A stretch of DNA of 64,000 nucleotides. It comes from Halovenus carboxidivorans (GTDB lineage: Archaea; Halobacteriota; Halobacteria; Halobacteriales; Haloarculaceae). The stretch spans positions 186,001-250,000 of the forward strand of contig NZ_WUUT01000001.1 in assembly GCF_009831575.1 (NCBI RefSeq). Direction: 5' to 3'. The notes under the pieces are model-generated. The model was given only the letters and a program-made list of their open reading frames with translations, was not told the DNA's origin and ran no database searches. Position numbers and translations under genes: made by a program. Shown here in pieces: positions 42,221 through 49,241 of this stretch. Every line of letters begins with the position of its first letter. The first letter of the stretch is position 1.

Positions 42221-42838
42221 TCAGGCGGTCCCTGGGAGCTGCATCGAGAGGCTGCGGTCCTCCTCGATGGTGACGATTCCGTCGAACAGCTGTTTGAGCG
42301 TGTTCAGCGTCTCGGCGTCGTGGGCGGTCGATTCGAGCACGTGGATGCCGATTGCATCGGCGTCCTCGATCCTGCTCGTGAGGACGTGGAGGAACCGGAA
42401 CACCGTCTGCAGATCCGAGTACATCAGAAGCGTCGACAGCGAATCGACGACCACGCGGTTACGCTTGATGTCACGTCCCGTGTAAAACTCCTCGATGAAC
42501 TCCGAGAACTTGATCCCGATTCCCGTCATATCGACCGGCGAGGAGGTGTACTTGACGGTCTCGCTGTCGGTTCCGGACCGCCCCTGGTGTTTCGTGACGC
42601 AGTCGACGATTCCCAGTTGCGTCTGCTCGGGATCGGTCAACAGTGACTCGAAGTCGGTTCGGACCCGGTCGGCGCTGTCCCGTGTGGTGACGATCACACA
42701 GCCGTCCCCGTTGTTTCCCCCATGTGCGAGCGCCTCGAACGCCAGCCGGCGTTTCCCGCTCAGTGCCGGCCCCGAGATCAGGAGATTCGTCCCCGGTTCG
42801 AGCGTCCTGTTGTCGAATTCTGGTCCAAGTTCGTACAT
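42221..42838 (-). CDS. RAD55/KaiC-like ATPase, haloarchaeal
   Basis: 205 residues from ATG 42838 (MYELGPEFDNRTL). The Walker A-like site is ISGPALSGKRRLAFEAL, and RVVVDSLSTLLMYSDLQTVFRFLH resembles Walker B of RecA-type proteins. Many haloarchaeal genomes carry such short RecA-superfamily proteins, often with signalling genes. A role in signalling or gas-vesicle-type regulation cannot be inferred here. Its stop directly abuts the start of the peroxiredoxin gene, so both may be on one transcript. Confidence 0.7.
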   Translation of the reverse strand: MYELGPEFDNRTLEPGTNLLISGPALSGKRRLAFEALAHGGNNGDGCVIVTTRDSADRVRTDFESLLTDPEQTQLGIVDCVTKHQGRSGTDSETVKYTSSPVDMTGIGIKFSEFIEEFYTGRDIKRNRVVVDSLSTLLMYSDLQTVFRFLHVLTSRIEDADAIGIHVLESTAHDAETLNTLKQLFDGIVTIEEDRSLSMQLPGTA

Positions 42839-42963
42839 TGTGAATGTCTGACACACACGGTCGGATCTCACTCCAACCCTGTCAGTTATCTTGTTTTTTC
42901 TCTGGTCCAGCGTCTATATATGCGTTTTCGTTACAGCAATGGCCGCGCGGATTCGAACCGGGG

Positions 42964-42976
42964 GGTTTTTATTCCG
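42964..42976 (+). promoter_or_regulatory. TATA-like element of tRNA-Arg
   Basis: GGTTTTTATTCCG is centred about 29 bp before the tRNA 5' end, the spacing expected for an archaeal promoter. A second AT-rich site (CTATATATGCG, near 42915) is too far for the tRNA. Confidence 0.5.
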
Positions 42977-42998
42977 AGGTCGGTTTGTACCTGATACC

Positions 42999-43073
42999 GG
43001 GCGCTTAGCTCAGCTTGGACAGAGCACTTGGCTTCGGACCAAGATGTCGCGGGTTCAAATCCTGCAGCGCCCA
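42999..43073 (+). tRNA. tRNA-Arg (anticodon TCG)
   Basis: A complete 75-nt cloverleaf. The acceptor stem is GGGCGCT/AGCGCCC with discriminator A, the D arm GCTC/GAGC, the anticodon arm CTTGG-CTTCGGA-CCAAG with TCG at positions 34-36, and the T arm GCGGG-TTCAAAT-CCTGC. CCA is not encoded. Its 3' end is copied five more times downstream, so it is the attachment site for the array described here. Confidence 0.95.
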
Positions 43074-43252
43074 TGTTAGGTTCGTCCTCCGAAACAATCG
43101 TTTTTAGCGTCTGATCTTGGCGCTCAGATCTTTCCTATTGCAATGCGTCTGCTTTCGTTCGATAGTGCCCGGACGGGTGTGTACCTAAGGAGTTCGTGTC
43201 TGTCTACCTGGCACCAAAAGGAGACCCAATCGTCGATTGCAGCGTTGGTGAG

Positions 43253-43393
43253 TCACTCGTCTTCGAGAGCGTCGTAGATGTCCCGGTTCGCGTTTCTGTC
43301 TTCAGCTGCGACCCGTTGCACCAGCTCCCGACGGATGTCCGCCATCACCTCGTCAAGTGGAGAGTCCGTTTCCGTTCCTTCCTCGGTAGCCAT
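43253..43393 (-). CDS. 46-residue acidic protein downstream of Doc
   Basis: An ATG at 43393 opens a frame of 46 codons ending TGA at 43255-43253. The product starts MATEEGTETDSPLDEVMADI and ends DIYDALEDE, with amphipathic helices between. It begins 25 bp after the Doc stop on the same strand. Doc toxins usually have a partner antitoxin, normally upstream; none is visible there, so this small acidic protein is a candidate. The evidence is position and composition only. Confidence 0.5.
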   Translation of the reverse strand: MATEEGTETDSPLDEVMADIRRELVQRVAAEDRNANRDIYDALEDE

Positions 43394-43418
43394 ATCTGAA
43401 TAGATGCTTCCAACGCGG

Positions 43419-43907
43419 TTAATCGTTCGGGTCCGACGAATCCCCGGTTAACTGCTCAATGCCAAGCTCGATTAGATCGTCTCGCCACGCCTCGATTTCA
43501 CCGGCCAGATCTAGCTCCTCTGTATGAGATCGGAGGTATTCGATAGTTTCTCCGGTCTCGATGGCTGCTTCGTCGGTCCCGAACTGTTTCAATATCGTCC
43601 TGATTTCGTCGTCGTACGTGAACCGATGGCCGTTGAGGAAGTAGAAGACGACCGTTGCGTTGAGAGCAGTACGCTTGTTCGCATCGACGAAAGGATGATT
43701 GGCAACGAGGAGTCGGAGAAGGTGATACGATTTCTCGTGGATCGTCTCCGGCGTCGAACCGAAACTCCCCTCTTTGATGTAGTTCAGCGCGAACTCAATG
43801 TCACCACGATTCTGGACACCAGAAGGCGTATCAGGGTACTCCGAAACAATATCGTCGTGGATCGCGATAATATCCTCAGCAGACGGGTACCACAACGAGT
43901 CAGCCAT
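43419..43907 (-). CDS. doc: Fic/Doc-family toxin
   Basis: 162 residues with the Fic core motif HPFVDANKRTALNATVVFYF, that is HxFx(D/N)(A/G)NKR, preceded by a Doc-like N-terminus (IIAIHDDIVSEYP...GDIEFALNYI). Doc enzymes phosphorylate EF-Tu; other Fic proteins AMPylate. The His and Asp/Asn of the motif are intact, so an active enzyme is likely. No classical Phd antitoxin is adjacent. It is the main cargo of cassette 1. Confidence 0.8.
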   Translation of the reverse strand: MADSLWYPSAEDIIAIHDDIVSEYPDTPSGVQNRGDIEFALNYIKEGSFGSTPETIHEKSYHLLRLLVANHPFVDANKRTALNATVVFYFLNGHRFTYDDEIRTILKQFGTDEAAIETGETIEYLRSHTEELDLAGEIEAWRDDLIELGIEQLTGDSSDPND

Positions 43908-44048
43908 TCAGTCGTATGTTGATGTCGGAGGAGTGTAGGTTTTGTCATAGGGGGGAGGGATGAACGAGGCCGGAATCAATCGGTTTCAGCCCACAAATTC
44001 GTCCGTTTCACACCTGAGAAGATGATTCGTTCGACAGTCGAGCCAGCG

Positions 44049-45003
44049 CCTGCAGCGCCCATATTGATTTTTCCGTCCGAAATTTGGATTTGAGCGCCTG
44101 AACCTGGCGTTCAGTTCTTTTCTGTCGCAGTACGTTTGCGTTCGTTCGATGGGCAACGGGGATAGTGATGTCCACGAGAGTTCGCGTCCATCCAGACTGG
44201 AGGCATCAGAGAAAATCAATGGCCGAGCGATATGAAAGTTCTATCTTTTGTCAGAAAGCGCCTGCTGAATATATAGGGTACAGTCACCACGGCATCCTGG
44301 TCGCCGAAGAGTTTTGAGCAGCCGCTCCAATGAGCCGGATGTGTCAGAGGACACACCTGTCTCAGCTTCCCGCCACCTCTCTCCGTGGGTCGTGATTGTC
44401 GTCAGCTTCCACCTGTGGTTGCTACCGGTCGCCGTCCTCGACGTAACCCTCGTGACACAGGCCAGGGCTGGACACCTCTGGGCTCCGTGGCGGTTGCTCG
44501 TGAGTTTCGCTGGGGCCGGCGTCGGGGCACTTGTTGGACTCGTTCCGGCGACCGTGTTCGCCGTGGGGTTCTGGGTCTGCTGGGTGCGATTCGGAGTCAT
44601 CAACATCGCGCATGGCTGGCTCTCCGCGATCCTCACCGCCCTCTCAGTTCTCGTGGTGGTCGCCGTGGCGGTAGACGCGGGGCTCGTCGGGGCCGCCAGG
44701 AGCATCGCCCGCGGAGTCGGGGCGATTCCCGGCCAGCGAGCGTACCTCGGGCTAGCCCTGGTCGCGGGGCTCGCACCCTTCGGACTCCTCGTCCCGGTCG
44801 TTGAGGCGGCTTTGCTCAGACTGACGGGTAAGCCCGTCGGTGATGAGGCCGACCCGTGACCGACTCGCGCCCTGTCTCTTGCACAGGATGTGTAGAAAAA
44901 TAAAGCATCTGTTAGATAGACTGTTCTGAACGGCCGATTTTGGACGCCTCACGTCCTAAAAGTGAATTCGTTCGACAGGCGGGCCAGCGCCTGCAGCGCC
45001 CAT
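44049..45003. mobile_element. tRNA-end cassette 2 (membrane-protein unit)
   Basis: It extends from the tRNA-end copy at 44049-44062 to the copy at 44990-45003; period 941 bp. The first 170 bp resemble the tRNA 3' flank. The end border (44955-45003) has GAATTCGTTCGACAGGCGGG before the core. The cargo is one membrane protein. Confidence 0.7.
44314..44859 (+). CDS. Membrane protein, cargo of cassette 2
   Basis: 181 residues with four to five hydrophobic helices (VVIVVSFHLWLLPVAVLDV, LLVSFAGAGVGALVGLVPAT, GWLSAILTALSVLVVVAVAV, YLGLALVAGLAPFGLLVPVV). No ATG is in frame near the start; TTG 44314 or GTG 44341 must be used. No family recognised. Given the toxin genes in the neighbouring units it could be an immunity or toxin-like protein, but that is guesswork. 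Confidence 0.6.
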   Translation: MSSRSNEPDVSEDTPVSASRHLSPWVVIVVSFHLWLLPVAVLDVTLVTQARAGHLWAPWRLLVSFAGAGVGALVGLVPATVFAVGFWVCWVRFGVINIAHGWLSAILTALSVLVVVAVAVDAGLVGAARSIARGVGAIPGQRAYLGLALVAGLAPFGLLVPVVEAALLRLTGKPVGDEADP

Positions 45004-45113
45004 GATTTTCCGACGAACGACGTGAGGAGTGAAATCTGGACCGCGAAGGATTTGAACTACGCGAGACGAGTACAACGAGTCTCGCAGTCTGGTTCAAATC
45101 CTGCAGCGCCCAT
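44990..45113. repeat. 110-bp stub between two tRNA-end copies
   Basis: A core copy at 44990-45003 is followed after 110 bp by 45091-45113, which matches 23 bases of the tRNA T arm and 3' end exactly (GGTTCAAATCCTGCAGCGCC plus CAT). Between them lies a second kind of flank (CGACGAACGACGTGAGGAGT, then ACCGCGAAGGA), also found after the copy at 47825, and a hairpin GCGAGAC/GTCTCGC. It may be the remnant of a unit whose cargo was lost. Confidence 0.7.
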
Positions 45114-45361
45114 ATCGGGTCCGCCCCTCGAAATCCTCGCTTTCAGGGCCTGATCTCAGCGTTTAACTCTTTCCTGTTGCAACGCATTTGCTTTCGTTCG
45201 ATGTGCATCCAGATTAGTGATGTCCACGGGAGTTCGCGTACGTCTAAACTGGTGGCAACAGACAAAATCAATCGCCGATTGACTGATTACCCACCTAATC
45301 CGAGTCGTCCCGCCCGTCCAGTTTTTCACGGCCCGCAAAGTCGTCTCGGCTTGGATAGGTA

Positions 45362-45643
45362 TCAACGTATCAGAGCGGACGCGACGCGGTAGGCAGGCAT
45401 CGTATCGTCGTAGAGAAGAATTATACCAGAGTGGGTATCAACCGGGAGCGCTCCGAAATCTTTCACATCACTCGTGGCGATGATGAGGTCATGCTCACGA
45501 GCGTAGGGGAGGATATCGTCTTCGTCATCCGCCCCCTGTCCGAGCGTAGCTCGAACGTGCTCGGCTACCAATTCCCCCTTTTCGAGGTACGTCGCTACTT
45601 TTGGATCGATATTTTCGTCGAGAAGGAACTGCCACGCCGCCAT
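45362..45643 (-). CDS. DUF5615 PIN-like toxin
   Basis: About 93 residues from ATG 45643 (MAAWQFLLDENIDPKVATYL). The acidic residues of a PIN-like fold are visible: DEN near the start, GADDEDDIL in the middle, and IIATSDVKDFG. DUF5615 proteins pair with DUF433 proteins as type II toxin-antitoxin systems, and the PIN-like fold predicts RNase activity. The ATG follows the upstream antitoxin stop by one base (TGACATG), so the pair is translationally coupled. Confidence 0.75.
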   Translation of the reverse strand: MAAWQFLLDENIDPKVATYLEKGELVAEHVRATLGQGADDEDDILPYAREHDLIIATSDVKDFGALPVDTHSGIILLYDDTMPAYRVASALIR

Positions 45644-45644
45644 G

Positions 45645-45938
45645 TCAGACGGTATCCGGTTCGACACCCTCGGGTCGCCCAATGGACTCCCGGAACGTTT
45701 CCATTGCGCCCTCTCGTTCGGCTTCGATGTCGCTCATCTCGCGTGGGTGGTCGTGGTAGTACGCGAGTGCGTGGTAGACATCTGCCACGTCCAAGTCGTA
45801 TCGATCCGCAACGGCTTCGGGATCGATATCACGCTCTTCGACAAGCGCGTACACTTGGCGGACGTTGACACGATGTCCAGCGATGTGGGGTTCACCCATG
45901 AGATCGTGGGCGATACGGCGAGTTTCCCGTTCAGCCAT
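45645..45938 (-). CDS. DUF433 antitoxin
   Basis: 97 residues from ATG 45938 (MAERETRRIAHDLMGEPHIAGHRVNV). The DUF433 signature is GEPHIAGHRVNVRQVYALVEERDIDPEAVADRYDLDVADVYHALAYYHDHP, a small HTH domain. It precedes the DUF5615 gene, the usual antitoxin-first order, and likely represses the operon and neutralises the toxin. Confidence 0.75.
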   Translation of the reverse strand: MAERETRRIAHDLMGEPHIAGHRVNVRQVYALVEERDIDPEAVADRYDLDVADVYHALAYYHDHPREMSDIEAEREGAMETFRESIGRPEGVEPDTV

Positions 45939-46099
45939 ACCTTTTAGTACCGCGTGGTGTCTCAAAACTGCTCGTTCGCACCTCCTCGCCATTCAACGAG
46001 GCTGAAGCCTCGAACGCGGTCGCGAAATCGCTAATCTCTCGCCGCCGAATACAGCAGTCTCACGCCTCGAAAGTGGATTCGTTCGACGGGCGGGCCAGG

Positions 46100-46113
46100 C
46101 CTGCAGCGACCGT
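46100..46113 (+). repeat. Degenerate tRNA-end copy
   Basis: CCTGCAGCGACCGT differs from the tRNA end in its last few bases. The preceding border (GATTCGTTCGACGGGCGGGC) is well preserved. It closes cassette 3. Confidence 0.65.
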
Positions 46114-46122
46114 CGATCCGGA

Positions 46123-46404
46123 TCAGTCGACAGTCACATAGACGAGAAATGCGATGCCGGCGACTTCCAGCACTTGGAGATACATCATCGCCCGAACCGC
46201 CGGCACTGACATCGGCGGCGGATTGAGATAATAAAACAGCGCCAGCCCGTTCTCGGCCAGGAGGAACAGCGCGAAGACAGCCGAGCCGAAGGTGTGTTTC
46301 GAGCGGATTTTGCGGTAGTTCTGCCCCCAGACGGCGACGAGGACCAGCAACAGTAAGATGTTCACCCCGGCAGCGATCCGCGCCACGTTGAGCATCAGGT
46401 CCAT
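46123..46404 (-). CDS. Three-helix membrane protein next to HTH regulator
   Basis: 93 residues with three hydrophobic helices (VNILLLLVLVAVWGQNY, SAVFALFLLAENGLALFYY, MYLQVLEVAGIAFLVYV). It begins MDLMLNVARIA at 46404, 46 bp after the HTH gene on the same strand. HTH plus small membrane protein pairs of this kind occur widely in haloarchaea; a sensor role with the regulator is inferred. Confidence 0.7.
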   Translation of the reverse strand: MDLMLNVARIAAGVNILLLLVLVAVWGQNYRKIRSKHTFGSAVFALFLLAENGLALFYYLNPPPMSVPAVRAMMYLQVLEVAGIAFLVYVTVD

Positions 46405-46450
46405 CTCCCACTCCCTCCGTCTGTCAGGACATCCAGTATGCGAGTCATAA

Positions 46451-46726
46451 TTAGTCTACCTGTTCGATGATATCTTCGATGGTCTCCCAGTGGTTCAGGG
46501 TGCGATCTGTGGGCAAGTAGATCGCGCCGTACTCCCGATCAGTGCTCTCGATTACGTCGTTTTCCTCCAGCACGTCGAGGTGGTGTCTGACAGTCTTGTA
46601 CGCGAGATCGAGATCCTCGGCGAGTTGGTTCGCGTTGCGCGGTCGATCGTCGAGCGCCCGGAGAATCCGGGCTCGGTTCGGACCGCCACGCGTTCCAGCC
46701 AGCACCTGCCATAACACCGCCTCCAT
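46451..46726 (-). CDS. Winged-helix (ArsR-like) regulator
   Basis: 91 residues from ATG 46726 (MEAVLWQVLAGTRGGPNRAR). The winged helix is clear: ILRALDDRPRNANQLAEDLDL, AYKTVRHHLDVLEENDVIES, and a wing TDREYGAIYLPTD. A TATA box (TTTTTATATAC on the minus strand) is centred about 27 bp upstream of this ATG, so a leaderless start here is much better than the in-frame ATG at 46813. Confidence 0.8.
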   Translation of the reverse strand: MEAVLWQVLAGTRGGPNRARILRALDDRPRNANQLAEDLDLAYKTVRHHLDVLEENDVIESTDREYGAIYLPTDRTLNHWETIEDIIEQVD

Positions 46727-46747
46727 CGGCTGTAACCATCGGATAGG

Positions 46748-46760
46748 CAGTATATAAAAA
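46748..46760 (-). promoter_or_regulatory. TATA box of the HTH/membrane operon
   Basis: ATTTTTATATACT on the minus strand, centred about 27 bp before the ATG at 46726. The spacing predicts transcription start at or next to the start codon. Confidence 0.6.
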
Positions 46761-46823
46761 TCCGGCTGGGGAGACCCCGCGGTTGGTCGTTGCGGTGCGG
46801 CGGCGGAAGCCATCGGATCCTCT

Positions 46824-47318
46824 CTACGGCTGCAACACGCCGTCGATGACGTGAATAATACCGTTAGAGGCTTCGATGTTGGTGGCGATGATATCGGCCT
46901 GGTCACCGTTGAGATTGGTTCCGTTCACATCGATCAGCGCGCCGTTCAGAGTCGGGATTTCGTCCGATGTCGTGACCGATTCCGCGTCCCGGCGGCCGGG
47001 GGCGACGTGGTAGGTGAGAATGCTGCGTAGCGTCGCCTCGTCGACTTCGCTCACGTTGTCGACAGTGATGCCGAGTTCTTCGAAGGCGGCGTCTGTCGGC
47101 GCGAACACTGTCAGTTGTCGATTCCCGCTGAGGGTCCCGACCAGACCCGCTTCCCGAACCGCGGCGACCAGTACGTCGAAGCCGTCGGCGGCGACGGCCA
47201 CGTCGACGATCGTGTCGCCCTTACTCGGCGGCCTAGCTGTTGCCGTGCCGGCACCGCCGAGAAGCGCTGCTGTTCCTGCACCGACGCCTTTGAGGATCGT
47301 TCGTCTGTTAGTCTGCAT
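46824..47318 (-). CDS. Fasciclin-domain protein, Tat-exported
   Basis: 164 residues from ATG 47318 with a twin-arginine signal (MQTNRRTILKGVGAGTAALL). The mature part is one FAS1 domain: FDVLVAAVREAGLVGTL, LTVFAPTDAAFEEL, LRSILTYHVAPG, and IIHVIDGVLQP. FAS1 proteins act in cell-surface adhesion. It stands alone between the HTH operon and a gene-poor stretch. Confidence 0.85.
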   Translation of the reverse strand: MQTNRRTILKGVGAGTAALLGGAGTATARPPSKGDTIVDVAVAADGFDVLVAAVREAGLVGTLSGNRQLTVFAPTDAAFEELGITVDNVSEVDEATLRSILTYHVAPGRRDAESVTTSDEIPTLNGALIDVNGTNLNGDQADIIATNIEASNGIIHVIDGVLQP

Positions 47319-47824
47319 GGGTGACACCCGAGCGTGAGATGCGTTCGATTTGCAATTAATTATTTGTGTATTTTGACAAGACTCTCCCCAGAAAGAGACC
47401 CAATTCTTTGCCAGTAGTCCCGGTTTCTGTGTGCCTCCCAGTCTCCGCGACTCCCTCAAGGACATGCAGGCCATCGGGGAATGGGACTTTTCGTCTCCAG
47501 CAGGGGAAAAAGTGGAGCACCTCAGCATCGAACACGCCCGCTCCGGGTGTGAGTTCGGTGAGGCCGAACGGTCGATGTCGAACCCGTGTCTCGGCGGGGG
47601 TGACCCCCGATCATCTTGCGGCTTTGATTCGGGAATCTATAATCCATCAATTCACTCGTAAATATTATTACGCTATCGGCTGACCGTTCGTGGTTGTCGG
47701 CAATTATACAATCTCGCGGACGGTGCAGCTATATTCACGGTCGCAGAAATAGCTCCGCTGGTCTTCTCTGCACACAATTTGTTATATTGATGATGGTATC
47801 ATGGTACCGAGGGTCGTCCCAGCA
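47319..47824. other. Gene-poor region
   Basis: About 500 bases without a convincing gene. AT-rich patches (CAATTAATTATTTG near 47357 and AATATTATTACGC near 47662) alternate with GC-rich pieces. The first patch may be the promoter of the fasciclin gene. An open frame at 47431-47661 lacks protein-like composition. Confidence 0.4.
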
Positions 47825-47890
47825 CCTCCAGCGCCCATCCCGTTCCAACGAACGAAGCGAGAAATGAAGCCCGAACCGCGAAGGACGCGT
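47825..47890 (+). repeat. Outermost tRNA-end copy with type II flank
   Basis: CCTCCAGCGCCCAT (47825-47838) has one mismatch to the tRNA end. The following CCAACGAACGAAGCGAGAAA and ACCGCGAAGGACG resemble the flank after 44990. It probably marks the far boundary of the tRNA-Arg integration zone, 4.8 kb from the tRNA. Confidence 0.6.
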
Positions 47891-47940
47891 GGCCCCAACG
47901 CCCGGTCGACACGGCGTCGTCCGTTAGGCTTCTCCTGCCG

Positions 47941-48645
47941 TCACCGGAGGCCGAACAGTTCGAGGCCACCGAACTCGAAGAGATACAGATAGATCTGTGC
48001 GACACCAGCAAGCACGATCAACACGCCCGCAATTCGCGTGACCAGTTCCGTGTCCGGCGAGAACCGTCGGACAGCGCCGCTGTATCCGAGCGCAACGAGC
48101 GCCGTGAGTCCGATCATCACGGCGCTCATCCCACTCGCGTACGCGAGGAAAGTGAGAGCAGCACCGACCGGTCCGGCGGTGAGAGCAACGCCGGTAATCG
48201 CCACGAAAAGCGGTGCCGTACAGCCCGCAGCGGCGACGGCGTAGACGAGCCCGAAGATAACAAAGCCGCTTTTGGACCGTTCTCGTCGTGGAAGCCGGAC
48301 GTGGACGACTCCGGTTCCGATCCGGCCGCTCGCCATCCCCCCGCCGACGAGGACGAGTAACCCGCCGACACCGAGTCCGAGCAACGCCAGATTCCCGAGC
48401 AGTCTCGACCCGACCGCGGCGACAGTTCCCGCGAGGACGGCGTAGACGAAAAGAAACCCAATCGCCGCCATGCCGCCGGCAGTTCCAGCATGGCTCAATC
48501 GGGTCGACAGCGAGTTCGTCTCGTCGAGGTCGCCGAGAAAGAACGCGACGTATCCCGGAAGCATCGGATAGGCACACGGAGCGAAAAACGTCGCGAGGCC
48601 CGCCGAGAAGGCAAAGCCGAGCCGGAGCGGTCCCGTTTCGATCAT
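47941..48645 (-). CDS. CcdA-like thiol-disulfide membrane transporter
   Basis: 234 residues with six hydrophobic helices. The CcdA/DsbD signatures are FFAPCAYPMLPGYVAFF in the first helix and AAAGCTAPLFVAI in the fourth, each with the conserved Cys and nearby Pro. It moves electrons from cytoplasmic thioredoxin outward. The start at 48645 overlaps the TlpA-like stop as ATGA, so the two are coupled. Confidence 0.8.
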   Translation of the reverse strand: MIETGPLRLGFAFSAGLATFFAPCAYPMLPGYVAFFLGDLDETNSLSTRLSHAGTAGGMAAIGFLFVYAVLAGTVAAVGSRLLGNLALLGLGVGGLLVLVGGGMASGRIGTGVVHVRLPRRERSKSGFVIFGLVYAVAAAGCTAPLFVAITGVALTAGPVGAALTFLAYASGMSAVMIGLTALVALGYSGAVRRFSPDTELVTRIAGVLIVLAGVAQIYLYLFEFGGLELFGLR

Positions 48646-49241
48646 CGTGTACTCTCGATTGCCTCCGCGATGTCTGAAGCGCTCGACAGCCCCGTATGTC
48701 GCCACACTTCCTTCCCCGCCTCGTCGAGGACCAGTAGCGTCGGGATTCGCGTCACCCCGAAGGTTTCGTTCGTCTCGGCGTCTGGATCCATCGCGACCGT
48801 CCAGGTGCCGTCGTACTTCCGCCAGAACGACCGGATTGCCTCCTCGTCGCTCTCGTTCGTGATCGAAACCATGTGAATGTCGGGGAACTCCTCGCGGATG
48901 GTCCCCAGTTCCTCCATCTGCGGCTTGCACGGGGTACACCACGTCGCCCAGAAGTCCAACAGGGTGATCCTGCCTCGGGGCAGGACCTCGACGGTCCCGC
49001 CGTCCGAACCGCCGACATCCAGCGCCGTGAGTGTCGTTTCCCCGACGCTCTCACTGTCTGCGGTATCGAGCGGAGCGAGCGCCCGGTCGAGACAGCCAGC
49101 GAGTGCGACCGATCCTGTCCCCGCGAGCGCACCGAGGAACCGACGGCGACCGCCCGCCGGTCCCTCTCTGTTCGCTCGTCTGTCTCCTCGAACGGAATCG
49201 CTTGCCGACTCCTCTCCGGTGGGGGTGTTATTTCGGGTCAA
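48642..49241 (-). CDS. TlpA/ResA-like thioredoxin lipoprotein
   Basis: A Tat-type signal with lipobox (RRRFLGALAGTGSVALAGC) is followed by a thioredoxin fold with LDFWATWCTPCKPQMEEL and the cis-Pro in TRIPTLLVLD. The active-site CTPC lies outside the membrane. The start is uncertain: TTG 49241 overlaps the upstream DUF3179 gene by 14 bp, and the frame stays open to 49406. It would take electrons from the CcdA partner to reduce disulfides in an exported protein. Confidence 0.75.
   Translation of the reverse strand: MTRNNTPTGEESASDSVRGDRRANREGPAGGRRRFLGALAGTGSVALAGCLDRALAPLDTADSESVGETTLTALDVGGSDGGTVEVLPRGRITLLDFWATWCTPCKPQMEELGTIREEFPDIHMVSITNESDEEAIRSFWRKYDGTWTVAMDPDAETNETFGVTRIPTLLVLDEAGKEVWRHTGLSSASDIAEAIESTR

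Larger units (their letters stand above)
43061..44062. mobile_element. tRNA-end cassette 1 (Fic/Doc unit)
   Basis: The unit runs from the tRNA's own 3' end CCTGCAGCGCCCAT (43061-43074) to the next copy at 44049-44062; period 988 bp. Its right-hand flank of about 170 bp resembles those of the units starting at 44049 and 45100 (shared TTTCGTTCGAT and GTTCGCGT elements). Its other border (44011-44062) contains GATTCGTTCGACAG, found also before the copies at 44990 and 46100. The cargo is a Doc-like toxin and a small ORF. Confidence 0.7.
45100..46113. mobile_element. tRNA-end cassette 3 (DUF433/DUF5615 unit)
   Basis: From the core copy at 45100-45113 to the altered copy at 46100-46113 (CCTGCAGCGACCGT); period 1000 bp. 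The first 170 bp again match the tRNA 3' flank of cassettes 1 and 2. The end border has GGATTCGTTCGACGGGCGGG. The cargo is a toxin-antitoxin pair. Confidence 0.7.

Noticed and set aside
42941-42960. T-loop-like TTCGAAT on the minus strand just before tRNA-Arg
   Set aside because: The flanking stem does not pair properly and no acceptor or anticodon arm can be drawn, so not called as a tRNA.
43986-44219. Minus-strand open frame across the cassette 1/2 junction
   Set aside because: It reads through the repeated att and flank sequence; similar frames arise at the other copies, which is explained by the repeats.
46727-46813. N-terminal extension of the winged-helix regulator (start at 46813)
   Set aside because: A good TATA box lies inside this stretch at the right distance from ATG 46726, and the extension is not protein-like.
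47431-47661. 76-codon open frame in the gene-poor region
   Set aside because: No acidic haloarchaeal composition, no promoter-like element at the right distance, no motif.
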